Shown here in pieces: positions 39,505-58,131 of a stretch of DNA of 64,000 nt. The position numbers and the translations under genes are program-made. The stretch spans positions 11,252,780-11,316,779 of the forward strand of contig JALIGW010000016.1 of the NCBI GenBank assembly GCA_023053685.1, given 5' to 3'. This DNA is from Diadophis punctatus similis (Eukaryota; Chordata; Lepidosauria; Squamata; Dipsadidae). Each line of letters starts with the position of its first letter. Position 1 is the stretch's first letter. Under the pieces are notes generated by a model. That model was not told where the DNA came from, ran no database searches, and saw only the letters and a list, made by a program, of their open reading frames with translations.

Positions 39505-39815
39505 AGGTGCTTTTTCAAGAGGCAATTGGACTTTCTGGTTTTTCTTTGAAGACGTTTCGCTTCTCATCCAAGAAGCTTCTTCAGCTCTGACTGGATGGTG
39601 GGGAATGGAAGGATTTATACTCCTTGCAGACAGCTGGACATTTGCATTATTTTAGAGTCATTAAAAATGCAAATGTCCAGCTGTCTGCAAGGAGTACAAA
39701 TCCTTCCATTCCCCACCATCTAGTAGTCAGAGCTGAAGAAGCTTCTTGGATAAGAAGCAAAACGTCTTCAAAGAAAAACCAGGAAGTTCAGTTGCCTCTT
39801 GAAAAACCATTTTTG
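39505..39815. repeat. Long perfect-type hairpin, about 145-bp arms
   Basis: CTTTTTCAAGAGGCAATTGG ... ATTTGCATTATTTTAGAGTC is followed immediately by its inverted complement ATTAAAAATGCAAATGTCCA ... CAGTTGCCTCTTGAAAAA. Arm identity is high and the loop is only about 10-20 bases. One arm also occurs alone at 32345. Confidence 0.88.
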
Positions 39816-39859
39816 GGATAACCGTGACCTGGATGACTGAGAATCTCCATAGACATCAT

Positions 39860-40170
39860 ATTTACTCATTTGTTTGTTCATTTTATATGGCCGCCCCTCT
39901 TGTTAAACGGACTTAAACAAGTGACCTTAACAAGTGGTGAACAGAATCCAGGATTAAAATAACAATGTAAATATTAGTAAAAACTAAATAGACAGCCAAG
40001 AAAACTTAAAAGTTTTTTTAAAATGCCAAATCAAATAGACCTCACTAACTACCCAACTCCCATGTCTGGGCAAACAGCCAGGTCTTAAGTGCTTTCCCTA
40101 AAATCAGAAGAAAGGGAGCCAATGTAATCTCAGGTAGTCAGATAATCCAGAGGGCATCACAAAGAAGAGA
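39860..40170 (-). repeat. LINE 3' remnant, same type as 119-470
   Basis: Shares TTTATATGGCCGCCCCTCTT-like and AGCCAGGTCTTAAGTGCTTT blocks. Heavily diverged. Confidence 0.4.
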
Positions 40171-40759
40171 CAGACTTCCTGGGATCTGCTAGATGGTGTT
40201 CTTTAATTGATGGGCCCAAAAGCATTATTTAATTACTTTTAAATAATTAGATTATCACAAGTCTGTTGCTTATCAAAGTAAGTTTATCACTATTACAGTT
40301 TTTGGGGAAATGAATGTTTTGTTAACAGAAATTCTTTTGAGGTATCATTGATGCTATCAATTTGCAATTCACGGAGATGCCAATGACCACATAACAGGGA
40401 CATCAATAATGTCACAACATATTACCTAAATCAAAGGTGAGACCTTTCAAATGTTGAATTGGAACTCTTAGCAGCAAAGAATGCTGGGAGCTGTAGTTTA
40501 GCTACAGTTTGGAGGGTTAGGGATAGGGCCATAGGTTTTTCACACATTTTAAGGTAAACATTTGAGGCTGTAGTTTTTATGAATCTTTCTGCAAAGTGCC
40601 TATATGAATAAATAAAACAAATATATAGGAAGCAGTATTATATAAATCAGATCAGTGGTCTCTCCATGTCAATGCTGGCCATCTCAGGTATAAGCAACCT
40701 CCAGACTACTTAATTATGATTGGGGAGAGGCCATGAATTTCAATATAATGAATATACCT

Positions 40760-40829
40760 CAGAGGTGGGTTCCTCCCAGTTCGGACCAGTTTGCCTGAAC
40801 CCGTAGCAACCCGCTGGTGATGTCACAAT
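40760..40829. mobile_element. hAT family B left end, interrupted by SINE
   Basis: CAGAGGTGGGTTCCTCCCAG through GTAGCAACCCGCTGGTGATG, then the SINE at 40830. No right end directly follows. Confidence 0.65.
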
Positions 40830-41072
40830 GATAGCAATAGCAATAGCACTTAGACTTATATACTGGTTCATAGTGCTTTACAGCCCTCTCTAAGCAGTTT
40901 ACAGAGTTCAGCATATTGCCCCCAACAATCTGGGTCCTTATTTTACCCACCTCGGAAGGATGGAAGGCTGAGTCAACCTTGAGCCTGGTGAGATTTGAAC
41001 AGCAGAACTGCTGAACTAGCAGTCAGCTGGAGTAGCCTGCAGTAGCTGCATTTAACCACTGTGCCACCTCAC
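40830..41072 (-). repeat. tRNA-derived SINE
   Basis: Same family as 11953-12185, inserted into the hAT fragment. Confidence 0.88.
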
Positions 41073-42059
41073 CAGGCTCAATTATTGGGTCCCAATAATT
41101 CTCTCCCCCTTTCTTATGAGATACATGGACTATGTAACACATTTCTCAGTAGTGACCCCCAGTATTATGCAGTACTTCCCCCTGGAAATATAGATGGCCC
41201 TATCTCCTTGGCATTTCACAGACTAAGTAAAGCAGTTGGCCCTTGATTTACTTAGCAGGGTACCTATGAAGTTTTTTTTATCATTCGTTGAAAATTTGAA
41301 GGAAGTGTATGGCTGTTTTTTGCTTTAAACTTTCTTGAACAATATTAAGGTTCTGCTGGTATTAGAGCAAGCTACAAATAATCTTAAAATGAATAAAGAA
41401 TTAATAAGTACAACAAATGTAAATTATACATTTTATTATAATTATATTTTCCTTAAACATAGCACATTTCAAATTTAAACAACTATGTCCAATGAAAAGT
41501 GTATTTGTTTTGTCACAAAGCAATTGTGGTTTTGTTTGTTTGTTTGTTTGTTTTCTACTTTAGTTTTTCATCCTCAAACTGTGATCTTGGTGTCGAGATG
41601 TGATTCTTCTCCAACTAACTCTTTTTGCTTGCATCTTGCTGATTTTTCTTGAAATGTTAACTGAAATAGAATGGATTAGTAACAACTCAGGCCTATATGG
41701 GTTATAGAGAACTGGGTTGTATTTCCTTATATGGTATAGTAATTCATCTCCTCATTCAGAGTGGGCATTACCAGAAGTTCCTCAGATTTTAACTTCAAAA
41801 GAGCAGGGAATGAGGTAAGTACTGTATGTTAACATGCACTATTATAAACATGGTGTACTCACTTTCACTGGTTGTTTGTAAAAAATATTGTCAGGCATCC
41901 TACTACATCCTCATCTTCATACATTCCAAAATAATGTTCTAACTATTTCAATCCAACTGAACTTGACTGAATTATTCCTCACAACTCAGAATGCCAATAA
42001 ACTACAAAGAATGTCTTTCTTGGCAGCTTTCGGAAAATAGTTGATCAACACTTGTTTTG
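41073..42059. other. Intergenic, no recognisable feature
   Basis: Contains a short (TTTG)n run near 41533. No gene or named repeat recognised. Confidence 0.4.
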
Positions 42060-42157
42060 AACATGCCTTGATTCTTTCTGGTCTACCCGCCATTTTCTCA
42101 AAATTTCCGCTACCGGTTCTGCAGAATTGGTCAGAACCTGCTGAAACCCACCTCTGA
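42060..42157. mobile_element. hAT family B right end fragment
   Basis: TTTCCGCTACCGGTTCTGCAG through TGCTGAAACCCACCTCTG. Left part not identified. Confidence 0.55.
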
Positions 42158-42284
42158 GGTATAAGTATAAACATGGACATGAACAAGGAATGAGTACAAG
42201 TAAATGGGGACAGTAGGACAAGCACAGTTTTTTCATTTTTTTTTCATTTCATTTCATTTTTTTTATTTTTTTTCTTTTTTTTCC

Positions 42285-42450
42285 ATTTCTAAGAGGTCTG
42301 TAAGCGCACCACTGTGCCTACTGTCCCTGTCTTACTGTCCTATTGTCCTCATTTATCTGTACTTCTTTGCTTATGTTATGTTTATACAAACACCTACTAT
42401 CTTGTACATGTTTGACAAACAAATAAATAAAAATAAATAAATAAATAAAA
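42285..42450 (+). repeat. LINE 3' tail, same family as 10268-10690
   Basis: CTAAGAGGTCTGTAAGCGCA through CTTGTACATGTTTGACAAAC with AAATAAAT tail. Confidence 0.75.
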
Positions 42451-43049
42451 CAATGTTGCATTTTGGCCAAGATTGGTGTGAAGCAGACCTTCCACAATGC
42501 TTGATGAAGCAAGCAATGCAGCATCCTCTCAAGCAAACAGAATGATAGAAGACCTTCCATAGTAGCATGACTGAAACTCCACCCCTTTCTGATACCCACC
42601 AGAAAAGTGTGAGTATCAAAGCATTTTCATGTTCTCCTGCACTGGTGTTACCTAGCTTGGTAAAGAAACGTCTGCAAGCAAACAACCAAGCTCAGAGAGC
42701 ACCAAAATCTTCACAGTTCAACCCCAAATATTCTCTTCTATTGATTATCCTGTTCATATTTCTCCCAAAAGATACCAAAAGCTGAATCCTCTACATTTTT
42801 GCATATAATTTCCCTGACTTGATATCTTCCAGTGATGTAAATTTTATATCACAGACTTAACAATAATCTGTTCACCTCTTTTCTACAGTAAAAAGTAATC
42901 TCAATTATGGCAGAGGGTCAATATGCACTTGACTTTTCCACTAGTCCAATGCTATAACTCCAACATCCAGAGGCATACAAATGCAACTAATAAATAAATA
43001 AATAATAAATTAATTAATAAATAAATTTCTATGGTACATTTTATTTCCT

Positions 43050-43305
43050 ATATAGCAATAGCAATAGCAATAGCACTTAGACTTATATACCTCTTCATAG
43101 TGCTTTACAGCCCTCTCTAAGTGGTTTACAGAGTTCAGCATATTGCCCCCAACAATCTGGGTCCTCATTTTACCGACCTCGGAAGGATGGAAGGCTGAGT
43201 CAACCTTGAGCCCCTGGTGGGATTTGAACAGCTGAACTGCTGAAATAGCAGTCAGCTGAAGTAGCCTGCAGTGCTGCACTTTAACCACTGCACCACCTTG
43301 GCTCT
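43050..43305 (-). repeat. tRNA-derived SINE
   Basis: Full-length copy of the 11953 family with AGCAATAGCAATAGCAATAG tail. Confidence 0.88.
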
Positions 43306-43951
43306 TCTATATATATTCTAACAGGGTTTTTTTTCTTTATTAAAGAAATTAAGAAATAGAATGAACACAGAAAAATTGACTTGATTCAATATTAAATATG
43401 AAGTTCATTAATCCAAGAACAATGGTTTCGTTTTCCCTCAGTCATTTGTGGCAAACATGGGAAACATAACATGAACATTTAGAAATTGGCACCCTAAGCC
43501 ACAGTTTCCTCATCCTGCTTTCTTGAAATGACAACTTCTGCTTCTTCCAGTCTTTCACAATCAATATACGTGAAACAGTGATACTTTGACAAGTAATATG
43601 ATCCCCATATCCCCATCCACCTATTTTAGATTCCATCTTCAGTGTTTAATATTAGCCAACTCATTCTTGTGAGTGCCAGATTTGATCATTTCACACACAC
43701 AGCTTTTGTCCAGTTGTGCTTTTTCATGGAACTGCAATGCTAGAAAGCCTACTTCAGCATATGACCTCACTTGATTTCATGCATGAGATAAGTGTTAAAA
43801 AAGGAAATTGCTTAAGAAACTGGATGGACACTGTTAGTATTAGATTCTAGTAGAGATTACACAAACATTTGTTTAGTTCACAGTTAAAGGTTACTTTATA
43901 AAGGTTACTTTATATTTTTCAAACCACTACAACAACTGAAAGTAATAAGTA

Positions 43952-44469
43952 CTGTATTTTTCGGAGTATAAGATGCACCGGAGTATAAGACGCACCTTAG
44001 TTTTGGGGGAAGAAAATAGGGGGGGAATCTACCTACCAGGTATTCATCTGGATAGCATCCTTAGTCTGGTCAGCTTCAGCACATTATTTTATCCCCTGGT
44101 TAGGGCTGAAAAAAATATTCTTCGAAGGGAGTAGGAATGAAAACAAGCCTGCAAAGACTTAGGGCTGGTAAAAAACTACTTCGAGGGAGTAGGAATAAAA
44201 AAATGCTGCAAGCAGGTAAGATGGTTAGCACCTCATTAGGGCTGAAAAAACCTTTTTCAGAGGCAGTAGGAATGAAAACAAGCCTGCAAAGACTTAGGGT
44301 TGGAAAAAAACTTCTTTGGACGGAGTAGGAAGCCGGGAAGATCGTTAGCACCTCGTTAGGGCTGGGGAAAAAAGCTTTGAAAAAGCTACATTTGGAGTAT
44401 AAGACGCACCCAAATTTTCAGCCTCTTTCAGGGAGGAAAAAGGTGTGTCTTATACTCCGAAAAATACGG
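43952..44469. mobile_element. Tc1/mariner-type non-autonomous element, 518 bp
   Basis: Termini CTGTATTTTTCGGAGTATAA and CTTATACTCCGAAAAATACGG are inverted repeats, with TA on each side (43950-43951 and 44470-44471). The interior holds several diverged copies of a unit with AGGGCTGAAAAAA...GTAGGAATGAAAACAAGCC. Second copy at 47152-47622. Confidence 0.85.
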
Positions 44470-44471
44470 TA

Positions 44472-46320
44472 TTTTATTAGTTGTCCTTTGAAATAAATAG
44501 TTCTATAAATTGTGCATTGAGGTTCAGCAACAATTAACAAAGTGCATTAAGAAAAAAATCTATCAAATGCATATAATAAATCTCACTAATAATATATTCA
44601 ATAGTACAACATACAAACAAAATTGTTGCCAAAAATAAGTAAAAGTGGATCTCTGGTGACTTTGGACATCTCTATGTAGCATTATTGGCCACTACATGGA
44701 AATCATTGGTTGTTACTCCTCTCAAGTCTTATCTATCAGTAGACCTATCCAGATATTGGGTGTCCCCCAGGAAACATGGTGTCACCAGTTAATCCTTTCA
44801 ACTCGGAAACGTCTCAGTGCCTCCGACACAATTGCAGTGCAATGCAATCCAGATATTAACTCAGTTGAGTAGCCTTCCAAATTCTCCCAAAGCCAGCTGT
44901 GTATTACCTTCAGCTAAGAAAAAATTGCAAGATTGCAAACAAAAATAAGCCTGGAGAAATGGGAATAACACAATGTGCATAAAACCTTTACACTGAATAT
45001 TTTTTAAAAAAAATCTCAAATTCAACCAGCTGAACTTGAAATAGTCACAAAAACGTGAAACTAAACAATTGCCTATTCTAACTCTAACTTTCTTCAGAAT
45101 CTCAAAAATGTACCAAAAATTTAAGATATGGTAGCCAGCAAGCATATTTGAATGTCATTATGTATTCAAGGAATAATAAACTATATGGTTAATTATAAAT
45201 TATTTTATTTGTCTGTCAACATTATGTTTGATATATAGTATTCTCTTAGAAATGTAGAGTCACATAATTCTGAAGATCCTCTAAGCAATTCTTAATTGGC
45301 ATTATTAAAATAACCATAGCTTAATATGATATTGTAAGCAATCCAAGGCATTTAGCTATGTTCATGATTCTGAAGATTTCTAACACTTAATTTTTTAACA
45401 TGATCATGCAGAACAATACATGTAAAACAGAGAGGGGTCTCAGTTTCATGATCATGGGCCGCATCTTGTCTTCTATTATCCTTCTTTGTGGATTTCCCTG
45501 AGGTCATTACCTGTTCTGTTGCAATCAGATAAAAATTTCTGTATGCTTGGAACAACTTTAATCCAGGAGGCCAGTGAAGAACGGCAAACAATAATTTGAT
45601 TTGTTTTTATTTCATTCAATTAAAGGATTCATTTTTATTTTCCAGCAGTTTTAAGCTGCTTAACAATGAAATAATACCTCAGGAGTAAAATTGACACTGA
45701 TATTTTAAAAAAATTGAATGTGAGAAAAAGTGAAACTGAATAATCCTATTAAATTACTTATATCACCTTTGCAATATTTTCTTTGTTTATAGATAGATAG
45801 AAAGTAAAAAAATCACTGTAGGCCAACTTAGAGGCCCCTGGTTCTATACCCGTTTCTTTATCTCACACGAACTTGAGTCCTACTGTAAGAAATATTTTTA
45901 CCTATGACTATCAAAACTTAATCTTTATGGCTGCCATCTTGTGATTGTTCAAATTGTTGAAGCTCGGCTCTGTTTATGACTTCAGAGGCTTCCTTTCTTG
46001 GCAACGTTTCTTGAATGTTCCTGTCTTGTATTTCCACCACCGCAACAATTATCTTGTGAAGTGGGTTGGGCTGAGAGAGCTCAATGCATTTTTATTGAGT
46101 AAATTTCATCCATTCTTCCTAATAAAGAAATATCTCTAGCTCAATTTAAGGAAGTCGGTTTTTCTGTGTTTTTGGAGAGTACCCCAAGAATGATGTAGTT
46201 GGCTTCCTGTGTAGGACTGTCATTCGTGGGGGAGGTTTTCACCTATTGTAGAATTGTTTAAAATATTACATAAACTGTTTAAAATATTACATAAATTCAC
46301 AAAACCACAGACAGTACAAC
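44472..46320. other. MMP7 upstream region, no named repeat
   Basis: About 1.8 kb free of the repeat families that fill the rest of the window, directly upstream of the MMP7 promoter. It ends with a duplicated TTTAAAATATTACATAAA motif near 46257-46295. Regulatory content cannot be read from sequence alone. Confidence 0.4.
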
Positions 46321-46324
46321 AGAA

Positions 46325-46331
46325 TGAGTCA
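46325..46331 (+). promoter_or_regulatory. AP-1 site (TGAGTCA) of the MMP7 promoter
   Basis: A perfect AP-1/TRE heptamer, 33 bases before the TATA box. An AP-1 element near -70 with a TATA box near -30 is the standard arrangement of inducible MMP promoters, including MMP7. A GGAA ETS core lies just downstream at 46336-46339. Confidence 0.75.
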
Positions 46332-46364
46332 CTAAGGAACTAGCAGCAAAACCTATGGGTCTGC

Positions 46365-46372
46365 TATAAATA
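46365..46372 (+). promoter_or_regulatory. TATA box (TATAAATA) of MMP7
   Basis: A strong TATA element 77 bases before the chosen ATG. It predicts transcription start near 46395-46402 and a 5' UTR of about 50 bases. Confidence 0.75.
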
Positions 46373-46448
46373 CAGTATGTGGTCCTTGGGTGGCAAGCAT
46401 CACAGATCCAAAGTCTTCTCCTTTAGCACTGAGTTTGCAATTAGGGTC

Positions 46449-53078
<6,630 letters not shown>

Positions 53079-53314
53079 AACCGTTGAGGAACCTGTTGTA
53101 TTTAAATGGCATGGAAGAATTTATATTCCGCACAGATCAAAAGCATTATTTCAACTTTATAACATAGTAAAAGCAGCAAAAGTTTGGTTGCCTGCTTGAT
53201 AGTGGGGAAAGACTGGTGGACTGTACTTTGTTATGGAATTATGGCATCTTTCGGAAACTTCACAGATACATTGGTTGTTGATTAACTTCCTGGTCCAATT
53301 CAAGATGCAGAATT

Positions 53315-53566
53315 CAGGGGTGGGATTCTACCGTTTTGGACTGGTTTGGGCGAACTGGATGCTCCGACAATCAGATAGGCGGGCCCGCTCACCCGCCCCT
53401 GTGCTTTACTCACCTATATCTTCTCAGCTAATTTGCGTGGTACAACGGATTGCCGTGGCTCAGCTGTGTTACACCCCAGCAGCAACGAGGAAGTTAAAGT
53501 TTTTGTTGAACTGCGCACGCGCGCGATCACCAAACCGGTTGTTAAACCGGCACGATCCCATCACTG
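53315..53566. mobile_element. hAT-type element, family B, 252 bp, after the MMP7 stop
   Basis: CAGGGGTGGGATTCTACCG to CACGATCCCATCACTG. ATGCAGAA (ending two bases before the element) and ATGCAGAT after it resemble a duplication. It may lie in the MMP7 3' UTR. Confidence 0.78.
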
Positions 53567-53678
53567 ATGCAGATGACCAACTGCAAGATGTGCGTGTTCT
53601 GTAGATGCCTTTACTTGGAAACAGCATTTCATCCAACATCAAACCAACACCAACCTTCTGGCCATGTAGAGAAACCAC

Positions 53679-54115
53679 AAGGGGCGGGTTGCTCACTTAC
53701 ATCGCTGCCGGAGCCATGCGCACGCATCTCCATGCTTCAGGGGGGCCGCTCAGTACACGTGCATGCCCCCTCGTGTGATTTTGCTTCTGCGCATGCGCGG
53801 AAGCAAAACTGCGCTGAAATTTCACGAGGGGATGCACGTGCGTGCAAGATTTCGGCACGATTTTGCTTTCGTGCATGCGTGGAGACAAAATCTCACCAAA
53901 ATCTCGCACGCACACGAGTCCCCTTGCAAGATTTCAGCACGATTTTGCTTCCACGCATGCGCAGAAGCAAAATCGCCCGAAAATCACTGGAAATCACTGG
54001 AAAAAAATGGCGACCTGCCTGGTGGACCGGCAGAGAGGGCTCCGGAGCGGTTGCGAAATCTGCCGCTCCCTACTGGAGCTGCGTACCGGGCAGCTCCGGC
54101 AGGAAACCACCTCTG
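53679..54115. mobile_element. hAT-type element, family B, 437 bp
   Basis: AAGGGGCGGGTTGC to AGGAAACCACCTCTG, with perfect 8-bp duplication GAAACCAC (53671-53678 and 54116-54123). The interior carries multiple GCGCATGCGC-type palindromes. Confidence 0.9.
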
Positions 54116-54295
54116 GAAACCACCACGATCTGGCTGTACCAGAAAGTCTTTGGGGATTGATATATGTCAGATTCCATCTCTCAGTTATTAGTTTGGGGAT
54201 CTAGTTATTTTCTTTTCCTTGTAAAAATTCCTTGTTATTTTTTTTGTAAGTGGCTGGAAGTGTTTTGGGAACTGTTCTTGTACCTACACATAGCT

Positions 54296-54301
54296 AATAA
54301 A
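54296..54301 (+). terminator. Candidate MMP7 polyadenylation signal (AATAAA)
   Basis: First canonical AATAAA seen after the MMP7 stop, about 1.2 kb downstream and followed by T/GT-rich sequence. If it is used, the 3' UTR contains two hAT insertions (53315-53566 and 53679-54115). An earlier non-canonical signal is equally possible. Confidence 0.3.
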
Positions 54302-55086
54302 TAATCCAACCCTTTCATGTGTTGTGATCTAGGAAGCATTTGTACTTTCTTCTGTGTGTAATGAAAGTCTATGTAAGTCTGATCGGTGCACAGGGGGCGG
54401 GGCGGGGTGTTGCCTTTGCATACATGTGTGTGAATGTGTGTGTGAATCAGTTTTTCCTTTTCCCTCAAGTTGGGTCTGTATCTGTACTAGGAAACTCAGG
54501 GTGCTTTTAATCCAAGACATAAGTGATAGAGCTTTTCTGGCATGTCCAAGGTAGGGGATGAAGTTGGCAAAGCAATTGTCAGCTTTTCCAAGCAGGGTGA
54601 CTTTCAAGTACCTTCCAATTTAGGGGACTAGACTGGATGATCCCAAAGGTCCTTCCCAAACTTGCTTTCCTTGATTCTATGAAACTGAGAATAGAATGCA
54701 GAAAAGGAATAAGAATAAGGAATACCACTCAGAAAAGGAATGAGAAGAAAGGAAGATCTGGTAGGGTTTCTCTAATCCCATCCAAATTGGAGAGCAAGAT
54801 GAATTCTACGTTGCACTGAGCACACGTCAAAACCTTAAAATGTATTTTTAGCAGATAATCTATATACTACTAAAATAAAGTCATTGTTATGAGCTTTGAT
54901 TGGGCAGAATGGTGCATCATCATAGGGCAGCAATTTTTGAACCAAGAGACCTCGTATGGGCTAACTTTGTCCAAAATTTTGTACCCAGGACTGCCGAGAG
55001 AATGAAATTTGGAAAGCTGTGACTGTTTCTACTTCACTGCCAGGTTATTGCTGCAGTCAGCATAATTTTCATTTTCAACATGTCAT

Positions 55087-55328
55087 AATAGCAATAGCAT
55101 TTAGATTTATATACTGCTTTACAGTGCTTTACAGCCTTCTCTAAGCAGATTACAGAGTCAGCACATTGCCCCCAACAATCTGGGTCCTCATTTTACCCAC
55201 CTCGGAAGGATGGAAGGCTGAGTCAACCTTGAGCCTGGTGAGATTCGAACTGCCAAATTGCAGGCAGTCAGCAGTCAGCAGAAGTAGCCTGCAGTGCTGC
55301 ACTCTAACCACTGCGCCACCACGGCTCA
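55087..55328 (-). repeat. tRNA-derived SINE
   Basis: Same family as 11953-12185; head GCGCCACCACGGCTC on the right. Confidence 0.87.
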
Positions 55329-55404
55329 TAATAGTTTCCCAACCAGTCTTGCAATCCCTCACTCCCTTCCCCACCTAACAGAAGCCACTTATTTGCCTGC
55401 TAGA

Positions 55405-55537
55405 ATGGAAAGGGAAGGGAAGGGAAGGGAAGGGAAGGGAAGGGAAGGGAAGGGAAGGGAAGGGAAGGGAAGGGAAGGGAGAATGGAATGGAAGGGAAGG
55501 GAAGGGAAGGGAAGGGAAGGGAAGGGAAGGGAAGGGT
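55405..55537. repeat. Microsatellite (GGGAA)n
   Basis: About 26 GGGAA units with one GAATGGAATGG interruption. Its open frames are artefacts. Confidence 0.97.
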
Positions 55538-55866
55538 TTCTTCCCCAAACCCCAAAAACTTTAACCTTAGACTGTCTACAGTCGACCTCTCCCCATTTCT
55601 AAGAGGTCTGTAAGGGGCATGCATAAGCGCACCACTGTGCCTACCGTCCCTGTCCTTCTGTCCTATTGTCCTCTTTTATTGGTACTTTTTTTATTTATGT
55701 TATGGTTATACAAACAACTACCCTGTTTTCCCCAAAATAAGACATCCCCTGTTAATAAGCCCAATCGGGCTTTTGAGTGCATGGCAATAAGGCCAAGCAC
55801 TTATTTCAGGGTTCAAAAAAATATAAGACAGGGTCTTATTTTCGGGGAAACACGGTACTATCCTGT
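55538..55866 (+). repeat. LINE 3' tail split by a mariner-type element
   Basis: TTCTTCCCCAAACCCCAAAA through TTATACAAACAACTA and TATCCTGTACA, the 10268 LINE family. The interruption is 55721-55855. Confidence 0.8.
55721..55855. mobile_element. Tc1/mariner-type element, 135 bp
   Basis: CCCTGTTTTCCCCAAAATAA to TTATTTTCGGGGAAACACGG, TA on both sides (55719-55720 and 55856-55857). The LINE tail is continuous once it is removed. Confidence 0.85.
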
Positions 55867-56121
55867 ACAGGGGAGGGGAGGGGAAGGGAGGGGAGGGGAT
55901 TTCTGATTCCTGCCAGACTCCCACAAGGAAAGTCAATAGGGAAGCTGGCAGGAAAAATTGGAAGTCACTCCTGTTCCCACTGCATTTTTGCCCTCCCTTG
56001 GTCATTCTGTTTTTCTGCTGAAATGATGACTCAATGGGGCATGAGTTGTTTAACAAGTAATAATTTTAGCTAGGCTGATTGTACTAATTTTATTTGTAAT
56101 GGTATCAGTATATGATGGTTC

Positions 56122-56375
56122 CAGAGGTGATATTCGGCCGGTTCGGACCGGTTTGGGCGAACCGGTAGTAGCGACCTGCGGGTGGGCCGGCCCACCTGCC
56201 CTGGCTCTATGCCGTCCTATTTAGTCACGTTTTGAACCTGCGTGCATGCATGCGAGCCGCGCCTGTGAGCAAAGCACATGTATAGAAGGCTGGGCGCATG
56301 CATGGAAGGGGCGCGTGCACTCACATTTTCAGTGCTGGGCGAACCGGTAGGTAAATTTTGTGAATCCCACCTCTG
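56122..56375. mobile_element. hAT-type element, family B, 254 bp
   Basis: CAGAGGTGATATTCGGCCGG to GTGAATCCCACCTCTG, with GATGGTTC and GATGGTTT flanking (7 of 8). Confidence 0.9.
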
Positions 56376-56585
56376 GATGGTTTTCTTGTTTTTCCAATAC
56401 TTTCTTTACTTTTTAATGAGGAAATTAGCAAACCACTGCTGTGCCTGTGACACATCTTAACAGGAGAGAGAAAATACTAGTTTTTCAAGATTACCCAAAC
56501 TCAAGAGATTTGCTCACAGATGCCTACTGCTAACTGCAATCACATGAACATTGCCAGGCGTGCATTGTGGTGTCATGAAGCCAAA

Positions 56586-56826
56586 GAGCCGAGGTGGCAC
56601 AGTGGTTAAAAGCAGCACTGCAACCTTCAGCTGATTGCTAGTTCAGCAGTTCAGCTGTTCAAATCTCACCAGGCTCAAGGTTGACTCAGCCTTCCATCCT
56701 TCAGAGGTGGGTAAAATGAGGACCCAGATTGTTGGGGGCAATATGCTGAACTCTGTAAACCGCTTAGAGAGGGCTGTAAAGCACTATGAAGCGGTATATA
56801 AGTCTAAGTGCTATTGCTATTGCTAT
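56586..56826 (+). repeat. tRNA-derived SINE, plus strand
   Basis: GAGCCGAGGTGGCACAGTGG head (A box), GTTCAAATCTCACC (B box), tail AAGTCTAAGTGCTATTGCTA. The only clear full plus-strand copy of this family. Confidence 0.9.
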
Positions 56827-56847
56827 GAAACAAACACTGCTATATTC

Positions 56848-56960
56848 CAGTGTTTCTCAGCAATGTTAAGATGTGTGGACTTCAATTCTAATGGCTGACT
56901 GAGGAACTCTGGGAGTTGAAGTCCACCCATCTTCAAGTTGCTGAGGTTGAGGAAACACTG
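56848..56960. mobile_element. Palindromic hAT-type element, family C, 113 bp
   Basis: CAGTGTTTCTCAGCAATG to TGAGGTTGAGGAAACACTG. The duplication is not recognisable. Confidence 0.78.
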
Positions 56961-57494
56961 CATAGTATATACAATTGCATGCCAATATGAAAGGCATGTA
57001 GAAAAGTCATAGGATTAATGACTAGACACATATTGTCACTTGTCTTCCTTTTTTTATTTCACAATGATCTCAATGTTTGTCTCACAAATTTCAGGAGTAA
57101 GATATTCAAGATCTCATGAGACTTATGAAGTTTGGCCATGTATCCGTATGACATATTGGTTTATCTGATCATCCTTGCTGTTTGGGAAACCAGGTGTATT
57201 TTGATTTAGCATGATATGTGAAGCAGGATGCGTCTGTTTAAAATACACTCCAGGTTTAGCTGAAGGATCCTCCATACAAGTTTATTTTGATTTTTCTTAA
57301 ACCGATTTCCTGGTTGCTTTAACTGGTTGGTTTGGATGTGATTAGCCTAATCTTAACATGGAAGAAGAAAGAAATCCATAAAGGTAAAAAAATAATCTGA
57401 AATTAATGGAAGCAAAGCACAGAAATAATACAAATGTTGCTTTCAAACAAGAAGTGCTCCACAAAGAATAACATTACAGGGATTTGCTCAAAAG

Positions 57495-57746
57495 ATTTAT
57501 TTATTTATTTATTTAGTGAGATTTATATACCGCCTCACAGTGCAAGCACTCTCTAAGCGGTTTACACCAGTAAGCAATGTATATTTATATTGCCCCCAAC
57601 AATCTGGGTCCTCATTTTACCTACCTCGGAAGGATGGAAGGCTGAGTCAACCTTGAGCCGGTAAGATTTGAACCGCTGACCTGCGGATCACAGTCAGCTA
57701 AAGTGGCCTGCAGTACTGCCTCTAACCGCTGCGCCACCTCGGCTCT
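57495..57746 (-). repeat. tRNA-derived SINE
   Basis: Variant with (TTTA)n-GTGAGATTTATATACCGCC tail and CTGCGCCACCTCGGCTC head. Confidence 0.87.
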
Positions 57747-58131
57747 TAAGATGGTCAATGTCTTCTCCTAATTATTATTTCTAGACCAGAAAATAGTCCC
57801 CTGCATGTCATATTTCAGATTTTTATTTTACATTTATATCTGTCTCCATGAATGCATGAATACGTTTTACTGGAAAGGATGGTTTATACATGACAAGTTA
57901 TCAATTATGCTTCGATCGCCTAACCTACGTATGCATCAGGTCCAAAAGAACTAATACCAAGATAAAGAAATGCAAACTTGGAAGAATTAATATTTCCCAA
58001 GTGAGAATTCAAAAGGTGCTAGGCCAGTTTTCGGGAACTGTTTTTCAGGGTGAGTCTCTGTGGTGAGTCAAAAGAATCAAGATATCTGGCTTCAAAGTCG
58101 CATCACTTTTAAATAGCATTGCATGTATCAT

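Noticed and set aside
40760..42157. One large family B element spanning both CAGAGGTGGG and CCCACCTCTG ends
   Set aside because: The flanking bases form an inverted match (ATATACCT and AGGTATAA), not a direct duplication, and the intervening sequence does not match the family.
46377..46448. Upstream in-frame ATG of the MMP7 exon 1 open frame
   Set aside because: It is 5 bases after the TATA box, upstream of the expected transcription start, and would put 24 residues before the signal peptide.
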